From: CAZIKB01 sp964539665
GTDB lineage: Bacteria > Zhuqueibacterota > Zhuqueibacteria > Oceanimicrobiales > Oceanimicrobiaceae
DNA length: 64,000 nt
NCBI GenBank assembly: GCA_964539665.1
Contig: CAZIKB010000016.1
Location: 5,863-69,862, forward strand
Direction: 5' to 3'
The notes beneath the pieces are model-generated. The model searched no databases, had not been told where the DNA came from, and was given only the letters and a program-made list of their open reading frames with translations. A program made the translations under genes and the position numbers. Positions within the stretch are counted from its first letter, which is position 1; each line of letters begins with the position of its first letter. Shown one piece after another: positions 24,290 through 33,116 of the stretch.

Positions 24290-25600
24290 TTAAAATTTCC
24301 TGAATCCTTTATTCAAAGAAAAATAAAACTTCAATTGCTCCCTGGACTTTGCTATTTCGATAAGCGCCACTAAATTACCATCCCGCGAACGAATGCGAAG
24401 CCCGCCGCCTACGGCATATTTAAATTGCTTCAGGTTGAACTCTTCAAAGATATCTTCAAAAACTCGGCCTTCCTCAAAAAAAGCAAAGGCATCCATCATG
24501 CTGTGAATTGGAAAACGGTATTCAGCGCCAGCGACGAACAGATCTTTTTCACGAAACCGGCCTAGTCTGTGGCCGCGAAAAACTTCTCGTCCTCCTAAAC
24601 TGCCAAGACGATAAAAAGGAATGTGTCGGTCACCGAGGTCATTTGTAAACTCTGTTCGCAGTCGCAGTGCTAAAACCCGGTTATAAAACAGGTGAATATA
24701 ACGCCACAAATCAATGGTATATTTTATGTAGCCAAGTTCGCTGCCGGCAATTTCCATGGACTGTTCGTAGGAAAAAAACTCTTCACCGCCCTTTGTTGGA
24801 TTTCCAGTTCGGTTTCTGGTGTCTCGATAGATTTTAAACAGGAAAGTAGCCATTTGCGCGCCAAACAGTCCGGGAATGGCTTCATCATACTTGGTGGCGT
24901 CAGTTATTAATGAAGGAGTTCTTGAATCGCGGCCGTCCTTTATCTTCACATCGCTGTAAGAAAATCCTGTGCTAACTATCACTTTTTTAAATGGACTGGA
25001 TAGTATTGCAATCTCAAAATTATATTCCTCGTGTAAGTAGTTAGTTTCGTTATTGTTAAGCGAATGATTCCCAATACCAAAAAAGTCCTCATCCGGCTGC
25101 CTCTGGTAAAAGCCCTCTACCTGCAATCCGAATTTAGATGAAAATAATTGCGGATGCCGCAGGCCGGCGTACGCCAGTGTTCGGGTTCGCTTGGCGTATG
25201 TGCCGGAGGCTCTTAATCTCATGCCATTCTTAAGAAAGTTGTCCTGAACAAATACCAGGCCGCCGCCGGAGATAGGTGTGAAAATGGGCCTGACTTTACG
25301 TGTGCCATCTTCGTTGGTAAGCCAGTCAGTGACTCTAAGAACCACGCCGCCAAAATCTACCACTCTTGATGTTTTACTAACACCTTTGAAAAGTAGAATG
25401 AAAGGGAAAGTGATGATTTTGCCGGGCAGCTCACCAATATTTTCAATTAAACTGTCTCCTGTATCCCGTTCTTCAACCGGCGTCTGTTCATCAGGTACTT
25501 TCTTTTTTTCCTGGGCAAAGCTTTGACCGGCAATATAAAATGAAAATGAGATTATAATCAGATATAAAAATAGGTTACCAGCCGTATCTTTTTTCTTCAT
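24290..25600 (-). CDS. Omp85/BamA-type outer-membrane barrel
   Basis: A 436-residue secreted protein with a signal peptide (hydrophobic core ending at GQSFAQ). A short periplasmic domain follows and then a beta-barrel of the surface-antigen type. The loop-6 motif appears as REVFRGHRLGRF, with FRGH in place of the usual V/LRGF. The last strand ends with an aromatic residue (GFRKF). It is the middle gene of the operon, 14 bases after the POTRA-containing barrel gene and two bases before the kinase-like lipoprotein. No POTRA repeat is obvious. A role in moving lipids or proteins across the outer membrane is the family expectation; the partner is likely the adjacent lipoprotein. Confidence 0.75.
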   Translation of the reverse strand: MKKKDTAGNLFLYLIIISFSFYIAGQSFAQEKKKVPDEQTPVEERDTGDSLIENIGELPGKIITFPFILLFKGVSKTSRVVDFGGVVLRVTDWLTNEDGTRKVRPIFTPISGGGLVFVQDNFLKNGMRLRASGTYAKRTRTLAYAGLRHPQLFSSKFGLQVEGFYQRQPDEDFFGIGNHSLNNNETNYLHEEYNFEIAILSSPFKKVIVSTGFSYSDVKIKDGRDSRTPSLITDATKYDEAIPGLFGAQMATFLFKIYRDTRNRTGNPTKGGEEFFSYEQSMEIAGSELGYIKYTIDLWRYIHLFYNRVLALRLRTEFTNDLGDRHIPFYRLGSLGGREVFRGHRLGRFREKDLFVAGAEYRFPIHSMMDAFAFFEEGRVFEDIFEEFNLKQFKYAVGGGLRIRSRDGNLVALIEIAKSREQLKFYFSLNKGFRKF

Positions 25601-25614
25601 AAAAATATATTTCT

Positions 25615-27222
25615 CTATTTAATTGAAAACTGTTGATCGACACCAATGGAAATTCCAAACCCGCCGCCTCTGCTGAGCGGCCAGGCAAAATCAATCCGTC
25701 CAACCCTGGAACGCGGGGATTTAGTGTAACCCAGTCTTAATCCCAATCCGATACTGTAATTTAAGTCTCGTAAATTAATCGATTCACCTGCCGGCCAAAC
25801 ATTACCAGCATCAAAAAACAGCACTCCACCAAGCGCCACGGTTAAAATATTAATTGATGTAAAAATACGATCTTCAAAATTAAATAATATCTTTTTATTA
25901 CCGGAAAATTCTCGGGCCTTAAATCCTCTTAATCCGGAATCACCACCTAATAAAAATGGTCTGGTCACCTCTAAATCTAGGCCGTAGTTAAATTCGAAAT
26001 TAAATGCCAAAGTCTGGCGGATTAATAATTTATTATAATACTGTAGTCGTAATGAGCCCAGGGTATTTTTTTGAAAAAGAGTTTGAAATCCCAAAAAGGC
26101 AAATAAATACTGTTCATTAAAAATTTGGTGTGCTTCACGCCTGGTCGCAGCTAATTCAAATCGCTTCACACCTTGTGGAAACGGAATACCGGTACGACCG
26201 AAGCTAATTGATGTAATGTTACCTAAAGTTAAATCCTCTGTACGTAAAAAATTATCTATTTGTTGTTCTTTTACAAAGGAAAGATTTTCGATACTCAATC
26301 TCGCTGTCGTGCTGTGAATTAATTCATCTTCGGGAATATCATTGATATCTGTGGTGCTGCCTTCGATTGTTGAAAAATTCCTTTTCGCAAATCGGTAAGT
26401 AAGCTGAAGTCGGGTTTTTTTGAAGCGGCTGCCTAAAGCTCGTGCAGCAAACAACTGAATTTCGTCTAATTGGAATTGATATCGGTTAATTTCCTCACCT
26501 GCTTGAAATATACGTTCGGTTGCATCAAAATACGTACCTGATGCACCGCCAGCCCATTTTGTGTCTAATGAATAAAAAGGCCGCACCATTCGCCCGGAAA
26601 AGCTATTGATTAATGGACCGATAACGATTCTTTCTTCCGTAGTCCATCGAGTGGCAAAAAGTTGTGGATCGGTATATCTTAAGCTAAATTGTGTGCCAAC
26701 AGAGCGTTCATGCTGCAACTCGGTGTAAATTTCTTTTCCAAAACCTAATAAATTGTATTCTTCAACTGCACCGCCATAAACAGAGCGGCCGCCGCCATGT
26801 TGAATAATAGTAGAAAGGAGAGTCGACCATTGGTCCTGGGTTACAACAGAAATATCAACAAATTCCCGTTCTTCTTTTTCCACAGTTATTTTAATATCTC
26901 CAAAATAGGCCAGTCTTCGCAGCTTGCGTTCACTCTCGTCCAGTAATTCCATGTCGAAAACATCACCAGTTTTAAAAAGCAATTCTTTTCGAATGACACT
27001 TTCTTTAGTGACGATGTGGAGACTATTTGCCCATTGGAAAAGAAATCTCGGCCTGCCGGTTATTTCAGGGAATACATCCTGCCGGTGGATTTCGATGTTT
27101 CGAATATATCTGGGATTATATGATTCTGTTGATATATTTTGCGGAAACAGCTTGTCTGCGATTCCATAAGCAAGGCACAATATAATAAATGTATAAAAAA
27201 ATCGTGGTGAGTTTTTAGTCAT
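25615..27222 (-). CDS. Omp85-family outer-membrane protein with POTRA domain
   Basis: A 535-residue secreted protein. After the signal sequence it has a POTRA-like domain (about residues 35-125: IRNIEIHRQDVFPE, then TKESVIRKELLFKTGDVFD, then LDESERKLRRLAYFGDIKI), typical of BamA/TamA/FhaC relatives. The C-terminal two thirds are beta-barrel with the loop-6 motif GDSGLRGFKAREF and a final strand ending near FGISIGVDQQFSIK. It is the first gene of the three-gene operon; a promoter candidate lies at 27271-27298. It is shorter than BamA and has a single clear POTRA, so it is not the main assembly factor but a specialised paralogue. Confidence 0.82.
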   Translation of the reverse strand: MTKNSPRFFYTFIILCLAYGIADKLFPQNISTESYNPRYIRNIEIHRQDVFPEITGRPRFLFQWANSLHIVTKESVIRKELLFKTGDVFDMELLDESERKLRRLAYFGDIKITVEKEEREFVDISVVTQDQWSTLLSTIIQHGGGRSVYGGAVEEYNLLGFGKEIYTELQHERSVGTQFSLRYTDPQLFATRWTTEERIVIGPLINSFSGRMVRPFYSLDTKWAGGASGTYFDATERIFQAGEEINRYQFQLDEIQLFAARALGSRFKKTRLQLTYRFAKRNFSTIEGSTTDINDIPEDELIHSTTARLSIENLSFVKEQQIDNFLRTEDLTLGNITSISFGRTGIPFPQGVKRFELAATRREAHQIFNEQYLFAFLGFQTLFQKNTLGSLRLQYYNKLLIRQTLAFNFEFNYGLDLEVTRPFLLGGDSGLRGFKAREFSGNKKILFNFEDRIFTSINILTVALGGVLFFDAGNVWPAGESINLRDLNYSIGLGLRLGYTKSPRSRVGRIDFAWPLSRGGGFGISIGVDQQFSIK

Positions 27223-27270
27223 GCAAAAATTTTTTGTAATCGAATAATTTGTTGTCCATGTGAATTTATT

Positions 27271-27298
27271 AATATAATTCTATTTATAGAAAATGCAA
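27271..27298 (-). promoter_or_regulatory. Candidate promoter of the Omp85/lipoprotein operon
   Basis: On the minus strand TTGCAT (27293-27298), 16 bases, then TATATT (27271-27276), about 50 bases before the start of the POTRA-barrel gene. The AT-rich context makes chance matches likely. The rest of the 27223-27536 spacer shows no gene. Confidence 0.35.
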
Positions 27299-27494
27299 GG
27301 AAATAGTGAGAGATTGATGAAACAAGGAAGGGAAGAAATGAGGATCTTGGGATTAGGGATATTAGGATATCAGGTAATTTGATCAAGGCAGGGGCATTAA
27401 TCTACCCCTATGCCCTTGTTTCCTGTTGATGCATTTGTTCGCAAACTCAGGTGTCAAAGTAAAAGCCAGCACTTGGGTGACTGTGCCAGCATTC

Positions 27495-27527
27495 AGAAGC
27501 CGACTTTCTCGAAGAAAGTCGGCTTCT
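27495..27527 (-). terminator. Hairpin past the sorted adhesin-like gene
   Basis: A perfect 15-base-pair stem (AGAAGCCGACTTTCT and its complement) and a three-base loop, ending ten bases beyond the minus-strand stop of the 27537-28604 gene. It has the same architecture as the hairpin at 22500-22532. Confidence 0.6.
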
Positions 27528-27536
27528 TTCTTCAGT

Positions 27537-28604
27537 CTATTTGAGTAACGTCATCTTCTTCACATCAACAAATCTGCCGGCTTCAATTCGATAATAATAT
27601 ATTCCGCTTGGGAGATGAGCTGCGTCAAATTGTATTTTGTGTTGTCCCTGACTAAACTGCTTATGCTCAATCAGTGTTGCTACTTTTTGCCCCAGCAAAT
27701 TGAAAATCGTCAAAGTCACTTCAGCATTGTGAGGTAGATTAAACGATATTTTCGTGGCTGGATTAAAAGGATTCGGGTAATTCTGGGAAAGCTCAAATTT
27801 ATTGGGCGTTTGAGGATTTTCAGCAACACCTGTAACCAGAGACCTAACCTCCACCAGATCTAAAAACAGGGCGTCGCCAATAGCGAAGTTGTCCAGGACA
27901 TGTTCACGAAATGCAATAAAGATATCTGCTCCGGCCTCAACAGAATCTGTCAGGGCAACACTGTATTGTTGCCAATTGTTGTTACCCGCTCCTGAAAAGC
28001 TGAGTGTTTTAACGAGTATTGTATCGACATGTGCGGTAACAGTATCCCCTGCAGTAATTGTTTCACCCGCAGCGTTGACAGTATCATTGGCAGCAATAGT
28101 ATCACGTGTGGTTATAATGTTAACGTCCAGGTTGTCCCCAAATTGTTTGAAATATTTTAAGTAAAATTTTAAAGAATCGCCGTTTTGTATATTAGTAATT
28201 TTAGGTGTAATGAGCCATTGATCAGTTGGTTGTCCAGTAGTTATTACACTGTCCGCATCCCCGGTTATCCAGGTGCATACAGCAACATTATTTCCCCCGC
28301 CGGGAGGTGTATCTATTACACTTCCCTCCGGAAATCCGGGTACTCTTGAACCAACCTCGCCTTGCTGCCAACCAGCTCCACCCTCATTGGTCACTTTTTG
28401 CCAGTTTTCTGGTGGAAAAGTTGTGCCTTCAAATGATTCTACTGACAGCTCAACAAGAGTTTTATTTAACAAACTTACGTGTGTATAGTTTTCACTTACT
28501 TCCCGTTGAGAGTCATTTTTCTTTTTTATTTGGGCGTAAATGTGACCGTTCATTAAGCCGAAAATGGTAAAAGCAATAATCAGCAGCGTAGCCAAATGTT
28601 TCAT
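27537..28604 (-). CDS. Secreted choice-of-anchor-J/cleaved-adhesin-like protein with C-terminal sorting domain
   Basis: A 355-residue secreted protein. The signal peptide (LLIIAFTIFGLMNGHIYAQ) is followed by a jelly-roll, adhesin-like domain: SFEGTTFPPENWQ, then GWQQGEVGS, then TDQWLITPKITNIQNGDSL and FIAFREHV. This pattern is that of choice-of-anchor J or cleaved-adhesin proteins. The last 85 residues are a FlgD-like/type A sorting domain (FELSQNYPNPFNPATKISF, then IFNLLGQKVATL, and the end KKMTLLK). The sorting domain implies type IX-like secretion and surface attachment; no secretion machinery lies in the window. A low-complexity Thr/Val/Asp run (residues about 165-195) interrupts the domain. 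Confidence 0.85.
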   Translation of the reverse strand: MKHLATLLIIAFTIFGLMNGHIYAQIKKKNDSQREVSENYTHVSLLNKTLVELSVESFEGTTFPPENWQKVTNEGGAGWQQGEVGSRVPGFPEGSVIDTPPGGGNNVAVCTWITGDADSVITTGQPTDQWLITPKITNIQNGDSLKFYLKYFKQFGDNLDVNIITTRDTIAANDTVNAAGETITAGDTVTAHVDTILVKTLSFSGAGNNNWQQYSVALTDSVEAGADIFIAFREHVLDNFAIGDALFLDLVEVRSLVTGVAENPQTPNKFELSQNYPNPFNPATKISFNLPHNAEVTLTIFNLLGQKVATLIEHKQFSQGQHKIQFDAAHLPSGIYYYRIEAGRFVDVKKMTLLK

Positions 28605-28726
28605 TAATTCACCTCGATTGTAAATTCTATAATTTTATACAATATAATAAAAATCATGACAAAAGCAACAGACAAAGGTCGTAAAATACTACCATTTTAA
28701 ACTGAAAATGTTCCTTGTATGCTTTC

Positions 28727-29461
28727 CTATTTTACCGCAACTGCGAGCGTATCATGGTGTAACAGGATAAGTGTTCGTAAATAAGGCCCTATCATGTTCG
28801 CTCCTTCAAAGCCGGCAAGTTTGGCAGCTTCTTCCTTCTTTTCCGCCGGGATGTCGGCGCTTTCTGCATAATACTTGATATCCCGATAAAAGCCAATAGT
28901 ATATAAATCCCATGCTGCTCCCTGATCCCGGACAAAAATTAGATTCAGTGGGCGGCCAAGCTTTTTGAGATAGGCATTCTCCATCTCTCTCTGCTTATAC
29001 AGTTCAGCGTGTTTGCCGGGCAGTGCAATGAACATTTCCACATGAAAAAAGCCGGCGTCTTTAAACGCATTCTGAACTTGCTCAGGTGGCGGGCCATACA
29101 CAAAAACTTCTTCGTCCCAGGAAACATATTCATTGAATTTTTGCATGAAGGCTTGTTGATTCAGGTCCGAGCCCATTGCTGCCTGCTTTCTCTTTTCTAT
29201 TTTTGATGAAGTGTAATACTTCTCATAACTTTCCATCGGAAAAAGCAATAGCAGATCCCATTGATCGCCCTGAGTGTGGTGTATCCAAAAAGGCCGGTCA
29301 TCGCCAGCATTATCATAGACTTCCATCCTATTATCAAGCAAAGAAATGAGCTCTAAAAGTTCGCCTGGCGCAGCGCGAACCAGCAGGGTCTTGTACAAAT
29401 AATCAGCATTCAAAGGTGATACAGCCAGTATAATAATAATTAAAGAAAGTAAAAACTTCAT
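28727..29461 (-). CDS. Exported protein with two ferredoxin-like (dimeric alpha-beta barrel-like) halves
   Basis: A 244-residue protein with a signal peptide (LLSLIIIILAVSPLNA). The mature part seems to contain two related halves. Each starts with a strand and helix (TLLVRAAPGELLELISLL; EMFIALPGKHAELYKQRE) and each has a Trp-Asp-Leu strand (QWDLLLLFPM; AWDLYTIGFY). This is the spacing of stress-responsive or antibiotic-monooxygenase-like dimeric barrels. I do not recognise a named family and see no cofactor site. It is a single gene; a GGAGG-type site precedes it on the minus strand. A periplasmic binding or enzyme role is possible, but function is unknown. Confidence 0.65.
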   Translation of the reverse strand: MKFLLSLIIIILAVSPLNADYLYKTLLVRAAPGELLELISLLDNRMEVYDNAGDDRPFWIHHTQGDQWDLLLLFPMESYEKYYTSSKIEKRKQAAMGSDLNQQAFMQKFNEYVSWDEEVFVYGPPPEQVQNAFKDAGFFHVEMFIALPGKHAELYKQREMENAYLKKLGRPLNLIFVRDQGAAWDLYTIGFYRDIKYYAESADIPAEKKEEAAKLAGFEGANMIGPYLRTLILLHHDTLAVAVK

Positions 29462-29559
29462 CCTTGCCTCCTTTTTAGAAAGATATGTTTTTTATGTTAT
29501 TTAGGGGATGGGATAAAATACCCATATTGATTCAACGAAATAACAAAAGAAAATCCAAT

Positions 29560-30381
29560 TTATTTCAAATGCAGCGGGTAGATTAATCTTCTTGCAAGCC
29601 CTTCCGGAAACTCTTCCATTTTCTCGAAACCCAGCTTTTCAGGGTGGCCATCTTCAGGCATGAAAGCAGTTCCCAGGAGCCAGTCCCACATACTAAAAAC
29701 CACGCTAAAATTTTGGCCGTACGAGCCGTGCACAATAATATCATGATGCCAGCAATGCATGCGCGGTGAATTGATTAAATAGCGAAAGATGCCCCAGCTT
29801 ATATTCAAATTCGAGTGATTTAGATGACCAATGAGGGTCGACAAAACGGCTATCCATAAAATAATATTACCACTCACGCCAAGAATCACCAAAGGCAGAT
29901 ATGAGATAGATTTGTAAATTACAATTTCCATCCAATGGAAACGGAAATTGCCGATCCAATCTAATTCTTCAATCGTGTGATGAAGTTTGTGAAATTCCCA
30001 CAGCCATTGGAATCGATGCAAAAGAATATGAGTTACCCACTCAATAAAATCCTTCAAAAGCAAAAATACTATGAATTGCACCCATACAGGACTATCAGAA
30101 AGAAGTTTTACAGTCTCGAGGGTTGATATATGCAAAATTCCTAAAAGTTGATTGAGTTGCAGTACAAGCCAGCCGGTAATATACGCCAACAGTAATCCGG
30201 CATAATGGCCGTTAAAAACAAGCCAGAAAAAATCCTGACCAATTTGTTTACGGAAAGTCTTTTGATGTTTACGCCATGGGAATATTCTTTCAAGCGCCCA
30301 GCAGAACAGAGACACGACCATTAGCCAGAAGAAGTAACCGTGAGTATCCCAAAGAATGCTAAAGATATTAATGATATTCAT
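29560..30381 (-). CDS. Sterol desaturase / fatty acid hydroxylase superfamily protein
   Basis: An integral membrane di-iron oxygenase-like protein of 273 residues with several membrane helices. The histidine clusters of the superfamily are present in order: HILLHR (about 118), HKLHH (about 131), a His in HLNHS, and HCWHHDIIVH near 214-223. Length and order fit the family used for hydroxylating or desaturating lipids, carotenoids or hopanoids. Electrons must come from a partner not visible here. It stands alone on the minus strand; the 265 bases upstream hold no gene. The substrate cannot be predicted. Confidence 0.88.
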   Translation of the reverse strand: MNIINIFSILWDTHGYFFWLMVVSLFCWALERIFPWRKHQKTFRKQIGQDFFWLVFNGHYAGLLLAYITGWLVLQLNQLLGILHISTLETVKLLSDSPVWVQFIVFLLLKDFIEWVTHILLHRFQWLWEFHKLHHTIEELDWIGNFRFHWMEIVIYKSISYLPLVILGVSGNIILWIAVLSTLIGHLNHSNLNISWGIFRYLINSPRMHCWHHDIIVHGSYGQNFSVVFSMWDWLLGTAFMPEDGHPEKLGFEKMEEFPEGLARRLIYPLHLK

Positions 30382-30646
30382 GCTTAATCTGCATTATTCC
30401 TGGTGCGCTAAAGCGCAGTGACTAAAGTGTGAAGTTCAAATTATAGAAAACTAAAAGTCATTAAACTTGTGCAAAAAAAGAAGATTTAATGCGCAACAGA
30501 CTAGCGCGGCCTTCGATCTCCACCAAGTAGAATCCAGTTAACTTTGCTAAAAGAAACAAAGTTTTACAAGCTGATGGTACAGAATAAAATGAAATAATAA
30601 ATAGGAATAAATTATAAGTTACTCCGTTGTCATAACTGCAAGAATG

Positions 30647-31300
30647 TCAATAGTTTAAATTAGCTAAATCCTGGAGAACCTGTGAATTGATTTCGTGCCC
30701 TCCAGCAAATTTTATCATTTGATATTGGATTTGATTTTCTTTTAATCGGCATTCCTGTTCTTTGACCAGTTCAGAATTTGCAATTGCATCCTGTTGTCCA
30801 ACCACAATTGACAATTTCACTTTATTAAAAAGGCTCCGATTTTCTGCCAGGTCTAATTCTGGTGGAATGCCTCCAGCCCATAAAATCAGCCGATCTGTGT
30901 TTACTTTACCATTTCTTAACCAGCGACAGACAGTTGCACAACCCTGTGAAAAGCCAAAAACAGTAACTGCTACGTCATCTCTTTTTACCTGGTCGAATAT
31001 TTGATTGTAAAGTGTATTCAAGTAATTCACATAATCTTCAATCTCGATTAATCGATTCTCTTTGGTCATCCAGGAAGCGCCAATTCTCCCGGAGAATGCT
31101 TGCCAATAAAATTTCGAAAGCCCTTCTGGCGCTATGATTAAGCGTGATTCGTGATTGAGAATTTCCAATTGCTTCAAAAAATGAGAAGCGAGTTGACCGT
31201 ATCCATGACAAACAAACCAAACTTGTTTCAAGGAGGAGTCCATGTTGCCTGACACAAAATATCTTGCAGTTCGCTTTATTGCTATTTGGTATTCCTGCAT
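30647..31300 (-). CDS. Alpha/beta hydrolase (phospholipase/carboxylesterase-like)
   Basis: A 217-residue cytosolic serine hydrolase. The nucleophile elbow is FGFSQGCATVCRWL (Ser near residue 114), the acid is probably Asp in VGQQDAIANSELV, and the His is in FAGGHEIN. An oxyanion region WFVCHGYGQLA lies near the N-terminus. It resembles the phospholipase/carboxylesterase (YpfH) group. It starts 12 bases after the DUF427 gene, so the two are probably cotranscribed. The substrate is unknown; small esters are likely. Confidence 0.85.
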   Translation of the reverse strand: MQEYQIAIKRTARYFVSGNMDSSLKQVWFVCHGYGQLASHFLKQLEILNHESRLIIAPEGLSKFYWQAFSGRIGASWMTKENRLIEIEDYVNYLNTLYNQIFDQVKRDDVAVTVFGFSQGCATVCRWLRNGKVNTDRLILWAGGIPPELDLAENRSLFNKVKLSIVVGQQDAIANSELVKEQECRLKENQIQYQMIKFAGGHEINSQVLQDLANLNY

Positions 31301-31312
31301 AATTATGTGAGT

Positions 31313-31600
31313 TTATTGATTTTCAATTTCAACACCGCGCCAAAAGGCCACATAGTTTTTAATATGAATTGCATCCATTTTTGGTTCCGGATAGTACCAT
31401 GCGGCATCAACATTCACCGTATTTTCTACCTGGATATGGTAATAGTGAGCCGTGCCTTTCCACGGACATTCTGTTTGAGTCTTACTTTTGCTAAAATATT
31501 CTTTATTTATTGAATCCGGTGGGAAGTAATAATTTCCTTCTACCAATTCACACCGGTCACTATTTGCCAATACTGTCCCTTTCCAGATCGCTTTAGACAT
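31313..31600 (-). CDS. DUF427 domain protein
   Basis: A 95-residue single-domain protein of the DUF427 family. Visible family marks are AIWKGTVLANSD at the start, YYFPPDSI, the TECPWKGTAHYYHI segment with its conserved Cys-Pro-Trp-Lys-Gly, and AAWYYPEPK followed by VAFWRGVEI. These are small beta-rich proteins of unknown function, often next to oxidoreductases or hydrolases. Here it precedes an alpha/beta hydrolase by 12 bases. Length is normal. Confidence 0.88.
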   Translation of the reverse strand: MSKAIWKGTVLANSDRCELVEGNYYFPPDSINKEYFSKSKTQTECPWKGTAHYYHIQVENTVNVDAAWYYPEPKMDAIHIKNYVAFWRGVEIENQ

Positions 31601-32016
31601 AATGTGATCTCCAAATTACGGGTGGTCGATAAATCATAATGAAACATTCACTAAATTTTGCACAAGATAATGAGTTTTGTAATAAAATTCAAGGATTAGT
31701 AGAATTGATTCTGATTTATTTGAATATTTCTCTGTTTTTACTTCGGAATTTAACTTTGTTGATTGAATGCTTGAAATCCTTCGGAAGGCTACTTATGAAG
31801 GAAAATCAAAACATGAAGTTTACAGCTGGCTGACATCTCCCTGTTATTTGTGGTTAATCAATAGGCACTAAATACAATATTAATAATGGCATAATATCTT
31901 CATGTATATTATAATTTATTATGATTTTCATGCAACAATAGGTTGGAGATTTCGTTTATGAGTCAAGTGTAAATAAAACGATAAAATAAATATTATTATT
32001 TATATAAAGGAGTATT
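31601..32016. other. Intergenic stretch without a supported gene
   Basis: Very AT-rich. A 64-codon ORF at 31639-31833 has no ribosome-binding site and a composition that looks like chance. The right part is the leader of the small membrane protein at 32017, with a clear AAAGGAG site at 32007-32013. Confidence 0.5.
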
Positions 32017-32148
32017 ATGATGGTATTTTTAGTTGTATTAACTGTATTAACGATTTTGGCCGCATCTTTTGCCTATCTTTTAAGGTACAATGAAGTGCGC
32101 CGACAGGAATGGCGGCAGCGGTCACGTGCAGTTTGGATAAAAAGTTAA
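32017..32148 (+). CDS. Small single-pass membrane protein (43 aa)
   Basis: A 43-residue ORF with a strong AAAGGAG site five bases upstream. One membrane helix (VFLVVLTVLTILAASFAYLL) is followed by an Arg-rich cytoplasmic tail (RRQEWRQRSR). The shape, a short outside end, one helix and a basic tail, is that of many regulatory small membrane proteins. A strong hairpin follows 14 bases after the stop. I do not recognise a family. Confidence 0.55.
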   Translation: MMVFLVVLTVLTILAASFAYLLRYNEVRRQEWRQRSRAVWIKS

Positions 32149-32162
32149 TCCACAAATATTAA

Positions 32163-32212
32163 CCTGGGTCAAAAATTTTGCTCAAACGATGTATGCTAAT
32201 TTTTGACCCAGG
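32163..32212. terminator. Bidirectional terminator between convergent small genes
   Basis: A perfect 15-base-pair inverted repeat (CCTGGGTCAAAAATT and its complement) around a 20-base loop. It sits between the plus-strand 43-residue gene and the minus-strand gene ending at 32218. Confidence 0.65.
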
Positions 32213-32217
32213 CAGAT

Positions 32218-32448
32218 TTAATTTGTTGTAGTTCTAATTATACTTCGAAAAACTTCAATTAAGCCCCATGTACCTACTACAATACAGCCGATGTTAGCAA
32301 CCTTCAGATTTGGATGTGGTTCAGCTATTCCGGTTCTGATTAATATCGCAATTAGAATTGAAACAGATATGGCTATTATCCCACGGACAAGACGTTTTTT
32401 AGCCAGGTAAGTGAAAATACGTGTGTTCTGTTCCGGTGGGTGAGTCAT
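32218..32448 (-). CDS. Small two-helix membrane protein (76 aa)
   Basis: A 76-residue protein with two probable membrane helices (GIIAISVSILIAILIRTGI and VANIGCIVVGTWGLIEVF) and a basic loop before the first. A GAGGGAATT site precedes the start on the minus strand. It converges with the 43-residue membrane protein. No family is recognised, but composition and start site support a real gene. Confidence 0.6.
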   Translation of the reverse strand: MTHPPEQNTRIFTYLAKKRLVRGIIAISVSILIAILIRTGIAEPHPNLKVANIGCIVVGTWGLIEVFRSIIRTTTN

Positions 32449-32605
32449 AGTAATTCCCTCTTCTGTAATGTAAATAATTCAAATCCCGGCCTTGTTCATG
32501 CATAATTCATTAACAATGCGATTCTAAATTATTATAATAATTATTTCATTATTGTCAATAACAAAGATCTGTGCCAAATATAAAAAATAAACCACAGATA
32601 CTATC

Positions 32606-33100
32606 TCATAAATCGTAAAGTTTGTCATCTAAATTAGGTTTAGATGATTTGTGCCCTTTTTTACTTTTCGGTGCCATGATAAAGTCTTCATCGCCGTCAA
32701 GTAGATCGCCCATCTCTTCTTCAACTTTTTCAGGATTTTCTCCTTTCTCCAATCGGTTCAGGGCTTCTTCCATGCCAGGCCCTAAATTTAATCCTGTTTC
32801 ATCAGAGAGTTTTCTCATCAACTTTGCTGCCTGACGGGGATCGTTTTCGTTAATTTTATCGGCCTCGTTGGCCAGCATGGCCATGGCTTTTTCCATCCTG
32901 GCTTCATCGAGGGCAGGCATTTCAGTATCAGCGGCTGCATCGTCTCCTCTTCTGGAAATGGTAGCGAATGTGGATAAATTACGTTCTAATTTGATATCAG
33001 TACACTTCGGACAATTGGGCGTCTTGTCTGTATTCACCGTTCTGGAGAAGAATTTATAGACCGTATTACATTTATTACAGTAAAATTCATAAATTGGCAT
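32606..33100 (-). CDS. FmdB-type zinc-ribbon protein
   Basis: A 164-residue protein. The N-terminal 45 residues are an FmdB-like zinc ribbon: MPIYEFYCNKCNTVYKFF with CxxC, then CPKC. The remainder is acidic and Met/Glu-rich with helices (MLANEADKINENDPRQAAKL, ETGLNLGPGMEEALNRLE), ending in a basic patch (PKSKKGHKSSK). I chose ATG 33100 because FmdB proteins begin MPIYEF; the frame runs upstream but without family residues. It follows the RidA-like gene by 16 bases. FmdB ribbons are called regulatory, but their role is unclear; the acidic tail is longer than usual. Confidence 0.85.
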   Translation of the reverse strand: MPIYEFYCNKCNTVYKFFSRTVNTDKTPNCPKCTDIKLERNLSTFATISRRGDDAAADTEMPALDEARMEKAMAMLANEADKINENDPRQAAKLMRKLSDETGLNLGPGMEEALNRLEKGENPEKVEEEMGDLLDGDEDFIMAPKSKKGHKSSKPNLDDKLYDL

Positions 33101-33116
33101 TACAGTGCTCCTGAAC

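Noticed and set aside
31639..31833. Plus-strand ORF of 64 codons
   Set aside because: No ribosome-binding site, leucine/isoleucine-rich by chance in AT-rich DNA, no recognisable domain.
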